Below, in pieces: positions 1 through 8,880 of a DNA stretch of 64,000 nucleotides (within the stretch, counting starts at the first letter, position 1; each line of letters opens with the position of its first letter). The translations under genes and the position numbers were made by a program. Below the pieces are notes generated by a model, which was not told where the DNA came from, did not search any database, and saw nothing but the letters and a program-made list of their open reading frames with translations. This DNA is from Calothrix parasitica NIES-267 (GTDB lineage: Bacteria > Cyanobacteriota > Cyanobacteriia > Cyanobacteriales > Nostocaceae), in NCBI RefSeq assembly GCF_002368095.1, contig NZ_AP018227.1, forward strand, positions 7,208,123 through 7,272,122. The letters are read 5' to 3'.

Positions 1-337
1 TATTTGAATATTTTAAAATATATTACTCTCATTTAAACAAATATTAAGAAATATTTTTATTCACAATTGATTCTGTTACAAATTGAAGTCAACTGATATA
101 TTTGGTAATAATCATTAGCCTTAATAGAATTAGGAGGTTGCAGTTAGATTAATGAAATAATTAAATCTGTAATCTTCGGGTCTAATAGGAATTTATTTTA
201 GTGTTAATACTTCAGTCTAATTGCTAAAATAGTTGAATCTATATAACTTACCGATACATACTAAAGTCGAGAAAATTAAATAAGTAAAAGGGATATTGTT
301 TAATGTTCTCTATTAATTAAATCAAAGGCAATTGTAA
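1..337. other. AT-rich non-coding leader
   Basis: No ORF with coding character is visible. The stretch is strongly AT-rich and must contain the promoter of the downstream antiporter gene, but I cannot name specific -35/-10 boxes with confidence. Confidence 0.5.
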
Positions 338-1786
338 ATGCTTGGTGCAATTTTAACTGCAAACAGTTTGGAGCTAAATGTAGATTTATCTATCACCTCC
401 CTGTTTTACCAGCTACCTAATTTGTTATTAGCTTTATCTGATTCTGGAGGAGAAGAAAAAGCAACTATTGCTGCTTTGGTCGGAACTGCGGGAATTATTT
501 TTCTTTTCAGCGTAATTCTAGGAGAAATCTGTGTCCGGCTGAAATTACCGACTGTTTTAGGTGATTTAGTTGCGGGAATGTTGCTCGGTGGTTCTGTGTT
601 GGGATTTATAGTCTTTTCCTCAGAGGGAATAGAAGTTAACAGTGCTTTACTCAGCGGTTTGGAATTTGTGACTGGTGCATCTTCCGCAGTTGTGGAACAA
701 GCTTATCGATTCCAGATGAAGGATTTTCTCGATGCAAGTGCCAATATCGGACTGTTAGCTCTTTTATTTACTACAGGTTTGGAGTCTGACCTCAAGGAAC
801 TAATTAGGGTCGGTACTCAAGCTACAACTGTTGCAATTACGGGTGTAGCTGTTCCATTTGTATTAGGGACTGTTGTATTAATCCAATTTTTTGGGGTTGC
901 AACTATACCAGCTTTATTTGCAGGTGCGGCTCTAACTGCAACAAGTATTGGAATTACAGCTAAAGTCCTGCAAGATATTGGTAGACTTAATTCTGAAGAA
1001 GGTCAGATAATTCTCGGAGCGGCAATTTTAGACGATATTCTCGGTATTATAGTCCTAGCAGTTGTACTGAGTTTGATACAGACAGGGGAAATAGAAATCA
1101 CCAATATTATCTATTTACTTACCAGTGCTAGTTTATTCGTGTTGGGTGCAGTCTTTTTAACAAAAGTTTTTGGCTCTGTTTTTGTTTCCCTAATTAATAA
1201 CATCAAGAATCCAGCAGCATTGATGCTGTTAGCGATAATATTTCTGAATTCCTGCGCTTTACTCGCAACTGCTATCGGTTTAGAAGCTATTTTAGGAGCA
1301 TTTGCAGCAGGTTTAGTTTTAGGAGAAACAGAATTTCAAGAGAAATTACAAAGTTTATTCGAGCCGTTCATATTCGTTTACACAACAATATTTTTCGTGA
1401 CCATCGGCGCAAAAGTCGATTTAAGCGTCCTTAATCCCACAATAGCAGCCAATCAAAAAGGCTTGATAATAGCAGCCTGTTTAATTGTTATAGCTATCCT
1501 TGGTAAAATCATCGCTGGTTTTGCAGTGTTTACAGATAAACCGATAAACAGATTGGCTATTGGTACCGGAATGATTCCTAGAGGTGAAGTTGGATTAGTC
1601 TTTGCTGGTTTGGGTGCTACAACCGGAGCTTTATCAAATTCCTTAGATGCAGCAATAATTATCATGGTCATCGTCACAACTTTAATTGCACCAATCATGC
1701 TCAGATTTGTATTTCCCAGTTCTGAAACAGAAGATAGTGAAGAAGCTGTTGATAGAGATTGCGTCCCAGTTTCCAAATTTAATTAA
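338..1786 (+). CDS. Cation:proton antiporter (CPA2, Na+/H+ exchanger family)
   Basis: A 482-residue membrane protein that should exchange Na+ or K+ for H+ across the plasma or thylakoid membrane. After a hydrophilic start of about 50 residues, the rest is a run of roughly a dozen hydrophobic segments. The typical CPA2 stretch GDLVAGMLLGGSVLGF lies near residue 75 and AILDDILGIIVLAVV near residue 230; the DD pair there is the ion-binding motif expected in the family. A loop of about 40 residues after the second conserved segment is longer than in many relatives. There is no C-terminal TrkA-N/RCK domain, so it is the short NhaS/NapA-like form rather than a KefB/C with a regulatory domain. The ATG at 338 is the first good start. 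The ion specificity cannot be read from sequence. Confidence 0.88.
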   Translation: MLGAILTANSLELNVDLSITSLFYQLPNLLLALSDSGGEEKATIAALVGTAGIIFLFSVILGEICVRLKLPTVLGDLVAGMLLGGSVLGFIVFSSEGIEVNSALLSGLEFVTGASSAVVEQAYRFQMKDFLDASANIGLLALLFTTGLESDLKELIRVGTQATTVAITGVAVPFVLGTVVLIQFFGVATIPALFAGAALTATSIGITAKVLQDIGRLNSEEGQIILGAAILDDILGIIVLAVVLSLIQTGEIEITNIIYLLTSASLFVLGAVFLTKVFGSVFVSLINNIKNPAALMLLAIIFLNSCALLATAIGLEAILGAFAAGLVLGETEFQEKLQSLFEPFIFVYTTIFFVTIGAKVDLSVLNPTIAANQKGLIIAACLIVIAILGKIIAGFAVFTDKPINRLAIGTGMIPRGEVGLVFAGLGATTGALSNSLDAAIIIMVIVTTLIAPIMLRFVFPSSETEDSEEAVDRDCVPVSKFN

Positions 1787-1838
1787 GACAAAGCAATAGG
1801 GAATAGGGAATTGGGAAGAAGTTAATAAATTAATTTTT

Positions 1839-1908
1839 TACTCCTTACTCATTACTCATTACCCATTACTCATTACCCATTACCCATTACCAATTACCAA
1901 TTACCACT
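1839..1908. repeat. Heptanucleotide short tandem repeats (STRR)
   Basis: About ten degenerate copies of the 7-mer CATTACC/CATTACT stand head to tail between the antiporter and the RND adaptor gene. Such heptamer STRRs are a known feature of heterocystous cyanobacterial genomes. They are probably not functional parts of either gene. Confidence 0.85.
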
Positions 1909-1943
1909 CAGCTATTACATTTAAATCCAAAATCCAAAATCGC

Positions 1944-3353
1944 ATGACTTCTTCTCCCACCCCAGACTCAATCGTAGATTCTCCACCGATAGAATCAGAA
2001 GCACCGAAAAATCGTAAAAAATGGCTGTGGTTATTAATTCTTCTAACAGCATTAACAGGTGGTGGAATCTGGTACTTCTTCTTCCGTAATACAGCAGAAG
2101 CAGAACCACCAGCACCTCAAGCTGTCAACGTGACACTACAGCAGGTAAAATCAGGTTTATTTGAAGATAGTTCCGATTACGTTGGTAATTTAACAGCAGA
2201 ACAAAAAGTTACCCTTAGACCAGAAATACCCGGAAGAATAGAGCAAATATTGGCACGTTCGGGTCAAGTTGTGAGAGCGGGTACACCAATAATGCAATTG
2301 CGTCTCGACCGTTCCCGAGCGCAACTAAATGCAGCAACGGCTAATATTAACGTTCAAAGAGCCGCTCGTGCAAATGCAGAAGCAGCATTAAGAACATCTC
2401 AAGCTAGGTTGAGAGAAGCAGAAGAAAGAAGAGCTTCCGCTGTTGCGGAAGTAGAGCGTCAAAATGCCGAAGTTACTTTACAACAAGCAGAATTTAAACG
2501 GACGCAAAGGTTAGTCACTCAAGGAGCGCAAGCCAAACAAGCATTAGATGTACAGAGAAGAAATTTAAATACAGCGGTAGCGGCTCGTAATTCAGCCCAA
2601 AAAGATTTGAATGCAGCACAAGCAACAGTAATTGCATCTCAACAAGAGATAGAAGCAGCTAGAGCAAATCTAGATAGAGAAAATGCTTCTTTAAACCAAG
2701 CACAGGCTCAAGCAAGAATAGAAAGCGAGAATTTAGAAGATACGAGAGTATTAGCACCAGTTGCAGGAGTAGTAGGGGATATTACCTTAAAAGTTGGAGA
2801 CTATGTAAATACCGGTCAAGAACTAACAACATTGACATCGAATAGAGCATTAGAAGTTAGGTTTTCAGTTCCAGCACAAAAAGCAACACAATTAAGAGTA
2901 GGGTTACCAGTAGAACTAAGAGTTGATAAACAAGCAGATGAACCCTTAGTTACCGGAAAAGTTAGCTTTATATCCCCAGAAGCAAATCCCCAAACTCAAG
3001 CAATTACAGCCAAAGCCACATTCGCGAACCCGAATGGTAGATTGCGTTCCGACCAGTTTGTTAGAGCAAAAGTAATTTGGGATGTAAGTCCAGAAGTATT
3101 GGTTCCCACAGTAGCGATATCTCGGATAGGGAATCAAGCTTTTGTATTTGTCGCTGAAAATGAGAAAAATGAACAATCGGGGGAAATGCAGCAGGTAGTC
3201 AAGCAGAGACCGATTCAGTTAGGAGCAATTCAAGGTAATAGTTATCGAGTTATTGAAGGATTGAAACCTGGGGAAAGAATTGCGACCACAGGTATTTTGA
3301 ATTTATCTGATGGTGCAGCGATTGCTGAGGAAGCAGCGAGCAGTGAACAGTGA
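1944..3353 (+). CDS. RND efflux pump periplasmic adaptor (membrane fusion protein)
   Basis: A 469-residue HlyD/AcrA-type adaptor that would link the inner-membrane RND pump to an outer-membrane channel. Residues 1-25 are hydrophilic, followed by one membrane anchor at about 27-47. A lipoyl/barrel-sandwich half motif (LRPEIPGRIEQILARSGQVV) lies near residues 90-110. A long Ala/Gln-rich alpha-hairpin (about 130-255) precedes the second lipoyl half (VLAPVAGVVGDITLKVGDYV) and the beta-barrel and membrane-proximal domains. The partner pump follows at 4773 on the same strand, but a repeat array and a GUN4 gene intervene. No TolC-like gene is in the window. The stop codon lies inside a heptamer repeat tract. 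The substrate is unknown. Confidence 0.9.
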   Translation: MTSSPTPDSIVDSPPIESEAPKNRKKWLWLLILLTALTGGGIWYFFFRNTAEAEPPAPQAVNVTLQQVKSGLFEDSSDYVGNLTAEQKVTLRPEIPGRIEQILARSGQVVRAGTPIMQLRLDRSRAQLNAATANINVQRAARANAEAALRTSQARLREAEERRASAVAEVERQNAEVTLQQAEFKRTQRLVTQGAQAKQALDVQRRNLNTAVAARNSAQKDLNAAQATVIASQQEIEAARANLDRENASLNQAQAQARIESENLEDTRVLAPVAGVVGDITLKVGDYVNTGQELTTLTSNRALEVRFSVPAQKATQLRVGLPVELRVDKQADEPLVTGKVSFISPEANPQTQAITAKATFANPNGRLRSDQFVRAKVIWDVSPEVLVPTVAISRIGNQAFVFVAENEKNEQSGEMQQVVKQRPIQLGAIQGNSYRVIEGLKPGERIATTGILNLSDGAAIAEEAASSEQ

Positions 3354-3384
3354 ACAGTGAACAGTTATCAGTGAACAGTGAGCA
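3340..3384. repeat. STRR heptamers overlapping a stop codon
   Basis: Degenerate copies of the 7-mer CAGTGAA run across the end of the adaptor gene. The last codons and the stop are made of this repeat, so the C-terminal SSEQ residues probably reflect repeat invasion rather than selected protein sequence. Confidence 0.75.
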
Positions 3385-3544
3385 ATAGATAAATGATTTG
3401 GAAGAATTATTTTTATTTATTAATCATCAAAAATCAAACTAAATTATACCTAATTAACTTCTTAGTTTGTTTTTATTGATAAAAACTACATCTTGCATCA
3501 TCATCAAAATCGCTTAGGGTTGTAAACCCCAAGCTAATAGCAAA

Positions 3545-3562
3545 AGTCCTATAAATAGGACT
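3545..3562. repeat. Short palindrome, arms AGTCCTAT/ATAGGACT
   Basis: Perfect 8-bp inverted arms around two bases, in the non-coding stretch between the adaptor gene and the tandem array. It belongs to the AAGTCCT-type interspersed palindromes common in cyanobacteria. It has no T-tract and is not an evident terminator. Confidence 0.55.
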
Positions 3563-3641
3563 AAAAATATTTCACGTTAGTTAAGATTCTTCTCTTTATT
3601 ACTGACATTGATGTAAACAACAAATTAATTTCATTAACAAT

Positions 3642-3908
3642 CTAATCCACTACCAAAACTCATCCGTTAGCAAACTCATCCGCTACCAAAACTCATCCGC
3701 TGCCAAAACCCATCCGTTACCAAATTCATCCGTTACCAAAACTCATCCGTTACCAAAACTCATCCGTTGCCAAACTCATCCGCTGCCAAACTCATCCCTT
3801 ACCAAAACCATCCGCTACCAAAACCATCCGCTACCAAAACCCATCCGTTACCAAATTCATCCCTTACCAAAACTCATCCCTTACCAAAACTCATCCGTTA
3901 CCAAAACC
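3642..3908. repeat. Array of about sixteen 16-17 bp direct repeats
   Basis: Head-to-tail units with the consensus ACTCATCCGTTACCAAA vary at a few fixed positions (CCGTTA, CCGCTA, CCGCTG, CCCTTA) and in length (16 or 17 bp). The array ends about 10 bp before the ATG of the GUN4 gene. The unequal unit length breaks any reading frame, so it is not a coding repeat. There are no spacers, so it is not a CRISPR. It could be an iterated protein-binding site or simply a slipped-strand expansion of a cyanobacterial STRR. Confidence 0.9.
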
Positions 3909-3918
3909 CAAAATTACT

Positions 3919-4632
3919 ATGGCTGAAATACATATCAACGATAATAAACAATCAACTCAACTTTCTGAAATTCAACTGTCAAAAAAAACCGAATCAAATC
4001 AACCTTCACTTTCCGATATCCAAAAACAATTAGACGAATTAAAAGCTCAAGTTTCACAACTACAACAGCAAATTAATTCCAACAATCAAAATAATCAAAA
4101 TAATTCTTCACTAACAACAGAATCATCAAAAATATCCGAAATAGAAAACAGTTTACAACTAGTTAGCGATATAGTTCGCTATCAACCATTAAGAGATATG
4201 CTGGCTGCTAAAAAATGGGAAGATGCTGATACCGAAACTATCAGATTAATAGCCGATATTGCTGGACATACTGATTTAGAAGACTTTCGACCAGCAGAAG
4301 TACAGCATTTTCCCTGCGTTCAACTACAGGTAATTGATAACTTATGGTTGACCTATAGCGAAGGAAGATTTGGTTTTAGTATTCAAGCTCGTATTTATCA
4401 AGAAGTAGGAGGGAGTTTAGAAACCACCATCGAACAAGACAGCAAAATCATTCAGAAGTGGGGAGAACGTTTGGGATGGAGAGAAAACAATCGCTGGAAA
4501 AAATGCGACGAATTAGACTGGAGTTTAAATGCTCCAGAAGGTAGTCATCCAGCACGTTGGTGGAATTCCCCCTTCGGTTCCAAAATGACAAATTATTTTC
4601 TCGCTCGATTGATGAGTTGTGAAATTCAGTAA
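3919..4632 (+). CDS. GUN4-domain protein with N-terminal coiled coil
   Basis: A 237-residue protein. Residues 1-75 are hydrophilic and rich in Gln/Asn/Ser with a heptad-like stretch near 30-52 (coiled coil probable). The C-terminal ~150 residues are a GUN4 domain: YQPLRDMLAAKKWEDADTET, then the block FPCVQLQVIDNLWLTYSEG-RFGFSIQ, then the late WW and FFLAR-type helices. In cyanobacteria the true Gun4 binds porphyrins and activates Mg-chelatase, but many GUN4 domains occur in other architectures of unknown role, and this one may not be the chelatase cofactor. The gene lies between two halves of an RND efflux locus, directly after the tandem array, and I see no Shine-Dalgarno before its ATG. Confidence 0.85.
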   Translation: MAEIHINDNKQSTQLSEIQLSKKTESNQPSLSDIQKQLDELKAQVSQLQQQINSNNQNNQNNSSLTTESSKISEIENSLQLVSDIVRYQPLRDMLAAKKWEDADTETIRLIADIAGHTDLEDFRPAEVQHFPCVQLQVIDNLWLTYSEGRFGFSIQARIYQEVGGSLETTIEQDSKIIQKWGERLGWRENNRWKKCDELDWSLNAPEGSHPARWWNSPFGSKMTNYFLARLMSCEIQ

Positions 4633-4633
4633 A

Positions 4634-4768
4634 TGGGTAATTGGTAATAGGTAATGGGTAATTAGTAAATTATTTATTTAATTTTCTACCCCCTCTACCC
4701 CCTCTACCCCCTCTCCCCCTCTCCCCCTCTAATCAACTCTTAACTCCTAACTCCTAACTTCTAACTTA
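4634..4768. repeat. STRR tract, three heptamer-type families in series
   Basis: Runs of GGTAATG-like, CCCCCTCTA-like and AACTCCT-like short repeats fill the whole gap between the GUN4 gene and the RND pump gene. No conventional ribosome-binding site precedes the pump ATG at 4773. Confidence 0.75.
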
Positions 4769-4772
4769 TGAC

Positions 4773-7700
4773 ATGTTTGTAGAAAATTTTATTCGCAGAC
4801 CGGTTTTAACGATTGTTTGCTCTATCATCATTTTGCTGGTGGGAGCGGTTAGTATTCCGACTTTGGCTGTGGAACAATATCCTGATGTTAGTCCGGTGCA
4901 GGTTGTTGTTTCTGCTAATTATATTGGTGCTAGTGCTGAAGTTGTTGAAGATACGGTTACTACTGTTTTGGAACGACAGATTAACGGTATCAAGGGTATG
5001 AGATACATCAGTTCTACTAGTAGTGATGATGGTTCTAGCAGTATTACCGTTACTTTTGAGCAGGGTTACGACCTTGATATTGCTGCTGTTGATGTTTTGA
5101 ATCGGGTTTCGATTGCGGAAGCTCAGTTACCTCAAGCCGTACAAAGAACTGGTGTGAACGTATTTAAACAGTCGAGCAGCGTTGTTGTGGGGATGTCTAT
5201 CTTCAGTGAAGAAGAGGGTAAATATGATGACAACTTTGTGAGTAACTATGCTGATTTATACGTAGTCGATAGCATCAAGAGAATTGAGGGTGTGAGCGAT
5301 ATGCAGCCGTTTGGCGAGCGTCGCTATGCTATGCGTCTGTGGCTTGACCCGACTCTGTTAGCGAGTCGTGGTGTGACTGCTCAAGATGTGGTCGCTGCTT
5401 TACAAACTCAGAACGTTCAGATAGGTGCGGGACGTATCGGTCAACCTCCGACAACTGATGGACAAAGGTATCAATTAACTATCCGTGCAGCCGGTCGTTT
5501 GCAAGATGTAACTCAGTTTGAGGAAATTGTTCTCAAGACTGGGGAAGATGGAACTTTAGTTAAGTTAAAGGATGTTGGTAGAGCGGAGTTGGGAGCGGAA
5601 AATTACGATACTTTTGCCAGATATAGAGGTCAAGGAGCAATCGGTTATCGGGTTTTACAAACTCCGGGAAGTAATGCTTTAGCAGCAGCTACAGCTGTAA
5701 AAGCGAGGATGAAGGAGTTAGCTGAAGATTTCCCTCCTGGGTTGAGTTATGCGATTCCTTACGACCCCACTTTATTTGTGGAAGAATCGAGTAAGGAAGT
5801 TGTCAGTACTTTGATTCAAGCAATATTGTTGGTAGTTCTAGTATTATTCCTATTTTTGCAGAATTGGCGAGCAACTATTGTTCCAGCGGTGGTAATTCCG
5901 GTTGCTTTGGTAGGAACTTTTGCTTTTATTAAGGTCTTTGATTTTTCGATTAATAGTTTGACTTTATTTGGTTTGACTTTGGCTACCGGGATGGTGGTTG
6001 ATGATGCGATTGTGGTAGTTGAAGATATTGGAGGTAAGGTACAAGAACAGGGAATGCGTCCCCATTTGGCTGCTATTGAAGCAATGGGAGAACTTTCGGG
6101 AGCAGTAATTGCAACTTCTTTGGTGTTGTTAGCGGTGTTTATTCCCGTTGCGTTTTTTCCCGGTACCACGGGACAGCTTTATCAGCAGTTTGCTTTAACT
6201 ATCAGTTTTGCGGTAATTATTTCGACTTTTAATGCTTTAACGTTAACTCCCGCTCTTTCATCATTATTATTGCGTCAGGGACAGGAACCCACGGGAATAT
6301 TAGCAAAAATATTTGCTGTGATAAATCGCGGTATTGATTTAATGCGTTCTGGATATAGAAGTATTCTGGAAATTCTCACGAATTTTAAATTGATAGTTCT
6401 GGGAGTATTTGCATTTTTATTAGCAATCACCGTTTGGATGTATCAAACCGTTCCTACAGCATTTCTTCCAGATGAAGACCAGGGTTATGTAATTAATTTG
6501 ATTCAGGGACCAGAAGGAACTTCCTTGGAATATACCGGGGAAGTTATGGAGCAGGTTGATAAACAATATCTTGATATTCCTGAAGTTAGGGGAACGTTTT
6601 CCTTGGGAGGATTTAGTTTTAGCGGTAGAGCAGCTAATTACGGTATTTCCTTCGTTCCCTTTGAACCTTGGGGAGATAGAAAAGACCCCGAGAAATCGGC
6701 TGAGAGTATTTTGAATCGGGTCAGGGGAGGTTTAGCAGGAATTTCTCAAGCTAGGGTAATTGCTTTTAATCCTCCAGCAATTCAAGGTTTGGGAAGTATC
6801 GGTGGTTTTGTATTTCAACTTCAAGATAAAGGAAACAATGATATCGGGACTTTTATTAAAGTCAAAGACGAATTAATTCAAAAAGCAAACGCAAGACCCG
6901 AATTACAAGGTGTTTTCAGTACCTATTCCGCTAGCGCTCCGCAATTGTTAATGGAAGTAAATCGAGACAGAGCGAATTCATTACAAGTTTCTGTAGACCA
7001 AGTTTTATCAACCGTAGGGACTTTAATTGGTTCCAATTACGTCAATGATTTTAATGCTTTTGGCAGAACTTATCGGGTATACGTCCAAGCAGATAAAGAA
7101 TTTCGTTCCAATCCCAAAGATATCAATCAATTCTACGTTCGTTCCCAAACAGGTACGATGGTTCCCCTCGGTGACTTAGTAGAAATCAAAACCCTTACCG
7201 GACCACAAACAGTAAATCACTACAATTTATTCCCTTCCATTGAAATCAACGGTTCTCCAGCAGACGGTTACAGTTCCGGACAAGCAATCGCAGCAATGGA
7301 AGAAATCGCAGAAGAAGTATTACCCCAAAACATGGACTTTGAATGGTCGGGGATTACTTTAGAAGAAATTCAATCCGGTGGTCAAGCTCCAATCATTTTT
7401 GGTTTGGGTATTTTATTTGTGTTCTTAGTTCTAGCAGCACAATATGAGAATTTCGTTGACCCAATCATTATTTTATTAGCAGTTCCCCTAGCAATATTAG
7501 GAGCATTACTCGCTCAATCAATAAGAGGTTTACCCAACGACGTTTACTGTCAAGTTGGTTTGGTAATGTTGATTGGATTAGCTTCCAAAAACGCAATCTT
7601 GATTGTAGAATTTGCCAACCAACTCCGAGAACAGGGATTATCTATAACTAGAGCAGCAGTTCAAGCATCCGAACAACGACTAAGACCAATTATCATGACA

Positions 7701-7997
7701 GCGATTTCCACATTATTGGGAATCTTTCCCCTCGTAATCGCAACTGGTGCAGGTGCTGCTTCTCGTCAATCCTTGGGAACAGCGGTATTTGGAGGAATGA
7801 TTGTTTCAACGGTATTAAGTTTATTCGTCGTTCCCGTTTTATATATCGTTATCGCAACACTTTTCTGTAAATTTAAAGATGACTGTCAAAGCTTATCTCC
7901 AGAAAAGCAGCAAGCGAAAGAAGAACAAAAAGAAAGAGAAACTGTTACGGTTGGGAATGGAAGATTAGGTGATTGGGATATGGGAGATAGGAAGTAA
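4773..7997 (+). CDS. RND multidrug-type efflux pump, inner-membrane subunit (HAE1/AcrB family)
   Basis: A 1,074-residue proton-driven pump of the normal length for the family. It begins with the usual FVENFIRRPVLTIVCSIII membrane helix and has two large periplasmic loops. The central TM4 proton-relay motif GMVVDDAIVVVEDI with paired aspartates lies near residue 408, and the TM10 lysine motif GLASKNAILIVEFA near residue 940. It probably works with the adaptor at 1944 and an outer-membrane channel encoded elsewhere. The substrate (drug, dye or heterocyst-envelope-type lipid) cannot be deduced. The last ~45 residues are a hydrophilic tail rich in Glu/Lys/Gln. A TetR regulator lies downstream at 8881 but is closely linked to other genes. 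Confidence 0.93.
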   Translation: MFVENFIRRPVLTIVCSIIILLVGAVSIPTLAVEQYPDVSPVQVVVSANYIGASAEVVEDTVTTVLERQINGIKGMRYISSTSSDDGSSSITVTFEQGYDLDIAAVDVLNRVSIAEAQLPQAVQRTGVNVFKQSSSVVVGMSIFSEEEGKYDDNFVSNYADLYVVDSIKRIEGVSDMQPFGERRYAMRLWLDPTLLASRGVTAQDVVAALQTQNVQIGAGRIGQPPTTDGQRYQLTIRAAGRLQDVTQFEEIVLKTGEDGTLVKLKDVGRAELGAENYDTFARYRGQGAIGYRVLQTPGSNALAAATAVKARMKELAEDFPPGLSYAIPYDPTLFVEESSKEVVSTLIQAILLVVLVLFLFLQNWRATIVPAVVIPVALVGTFAFIKVFDFSINSLTLFGLTLATGMVVDDAIVVVEDIGGKVQEQGMRPHLAAIEAMGELSGAVIATSLVLLAVFIPVAFFPGTTGQLYQQFALTISFAVIISTFNALTLTPALSSLLLRQGQEPTGILAKIFAVINRGIDLMRSGYRSILEILTNFKLIVLGVFAFLLAITVWMYQTVPTAFLPDEDQGYVINLIQGPEGTSLEYTGEVMEQVDKQYLDIPEVRGTFSLGGFSFSGRAANYGISFVPFEPWGDRKDPEKSAESILNRVRGGLAGISQARVIAFNPPAIQGLGSIGGFVFQLQDKGNNDIGTFIKVKDELIQKANARPELQGVFSTYSASAPQLLMEVNRDRANSLQVSVDQVLSTVGTLIGSNYVNDFNAFGRTYRVYVQADKEFRSNPKDINQFYVRSQTGTMVPLGDLVEIKTLTGPQTVNHYNLFPSIEINGSPADGYSSGQAIAAMEEIAEEVLPQNMDFEWSGITLEEIQSGGQAPIIFGLGILFVFLVLAAQYENFVDPIIILLAVPLAILGALLAQSIRGLPNDVYCQVGLVMLIGLASKNAILIVEFANQLREQGLSITRAAVQASEQRLRPIIMTAISTLLGIFPLVIATGAGAASRQSLGTAVFGGMIVSTVLSLFVVPVLYIVIATLFCKFKDDCQSLSPEKQQAKEEQKERETVTVGNGRLGDWDMGDRK

Positions 7998-8037
7998 GTA
8001 GTAAGTATCGCAATAGTTTTTAGTGAATTTAATAATG

Positions 8038-8070
8038 ACCGTTGGGGATTAACTTCCTTGACGGTTTTTT
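8038..8070 (+). terminator. Possible weak rho-independent terminator
   Basis: A 5-bp stem (ACCGT/ACGGT) with a long loop is followed by a run of T, about 40 bp after the pump gene. The stem is short, so this is only a candidate. Nothing else is seen in the 7998-8331 gap. Confidence 0.3.
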
Positions 8071-8331
8071 GGTTTGCTTGACGCAATCTTTTTTGTTTAG
8101 AGATAAATTACGCTTAATGTGAATTAAAAACGTCCCTTATTCTACAAGGGTTTTGAAGCTCGCTTAAATCCATATTTTTAATTTACCAACGTAATAATAA
8201 TGGTTTGAGCGATTAATTCACATAACACGTAAATTCTAAAGATTGTCTTATTGAAAATACTGCTTGAGAAATATTTTTTACCATTAAGAACCAAGCTTAA
8301 ATAATCCAGTGAGTTTTGATATGATATTTTT

Positions 8332-8820
8332 TCATTCAATCAAATCTAAAATTCCTAGTTCTTGACGAATATCTAAAAGCGAACGATTCAACAACGATTC
8401 AAATTCAAGAAACGGAACTCTATTTTGACGATTCCGAGTTTTAAACCAAATTGAAACTAATTCGGGAAGTAGTCTTGGTAAAACTAAAATAATCGAAACA
8501 TACAGCCAAATAACTCCATGACGCTTAATTAAATCCTCGTACATCACATCAACAGCAGGATTTTTTCGCATTTTTAGGTATTCTTTAAAGGTACATTCGC
8601 TCGTCCACCAAGATAAAGGTAATAATTTCAATTCGTCGTACATATCGGTATCGCAGCCATATATAACATGTCCGACATCATGAGCTAGCAGAATTTTACC
8701 GAAATCATCTGGTTGTGTATTGGGATTTGTTAAATCAGAATTAATTTTATAATATTCTTCTAAACCTTCTTGAACTGTTTTAGTGCTGTATTTATCGGTG
8801 TAGTTAGGACGGTTTTTCAT
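8332..8820 (-). CDS. COQ4-like protein with HDxxHx11E motif
   Basis: About 162 residues from the ATG at 8820; a GTG at 8841 would add seven residues, but neither has a clear ribosome-binding site. The protein carries HDVGH followed after exactly eleven residues by Glu (H54, D55, H58, E70 counted from the GTG), which is the HDxxHx11E metal-ligand signature of COQ4. In eukaryotes and some proteobacteria COQ4 acts in ubiquinone biosynthesis. Cyanobacteria make plastoquinone, so the substrate here is open. A hydrophobic stretch near residues 111-130 could be a membrane-contact helix. The gene is divergent from the TetR gene at 8881 across a near-palindromic operator, so TetR control is likely. 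The family call rests on this one motif and the length. Confidence 0.65.
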   Translation of the reverse strand: MKNRPNYTDKYSTKTVQEGLEEYYKINSDLTNPNTQPDDFGKILLAHDVGHVIYGCDTDMYDELKLLPLSWWTSECTFKEYLKMRKNPAVDVMYEDLIKRHGVIWLYVSIILVLPRLLPELVSIWFKTRNRQNRVPFLEFESLLNRSLLDIRQELGILDLIE

Positions 8821-8847
8821 TATATTTTTATCAAAAATCACTTACGA

Positions 8848-8864
8848 TACGATACCGTTTCGTA
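8848..8864. promoter_or_regulatory. Probable TetR operator between divergent genes
   Basis: The 17-mer TACGATACCGTTTCGTA is an inverted repeat with only two mismatched positions besides the centre (arms TACGA/TCGTA). It sits in the gap between the COQ4-like gene and the TetR gene, where TetR proteins usually bind to repress themselves and the divergent gene. Confidence 0.75.
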
Positions 8865-8880
8865 AATTATAGCGATATCT

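Noticed and set aside
1453-1776. Minus-strand 107-codon frame in the antiporter gene
   Set aside because: Antisense of a membrane protein region with no signal or family pattern.
3642-3908. CRISPR array
   Set aside because: The units are contiguous, without unique spacers, and no cas gene is near.
3767-4033. 88-codon reading frame through the tandem array
   Set aside because: It runs through unequal 16/17-bp repeats and out of frame into the GUN4 gene; codon pattern is that of the repeat, not a protein.
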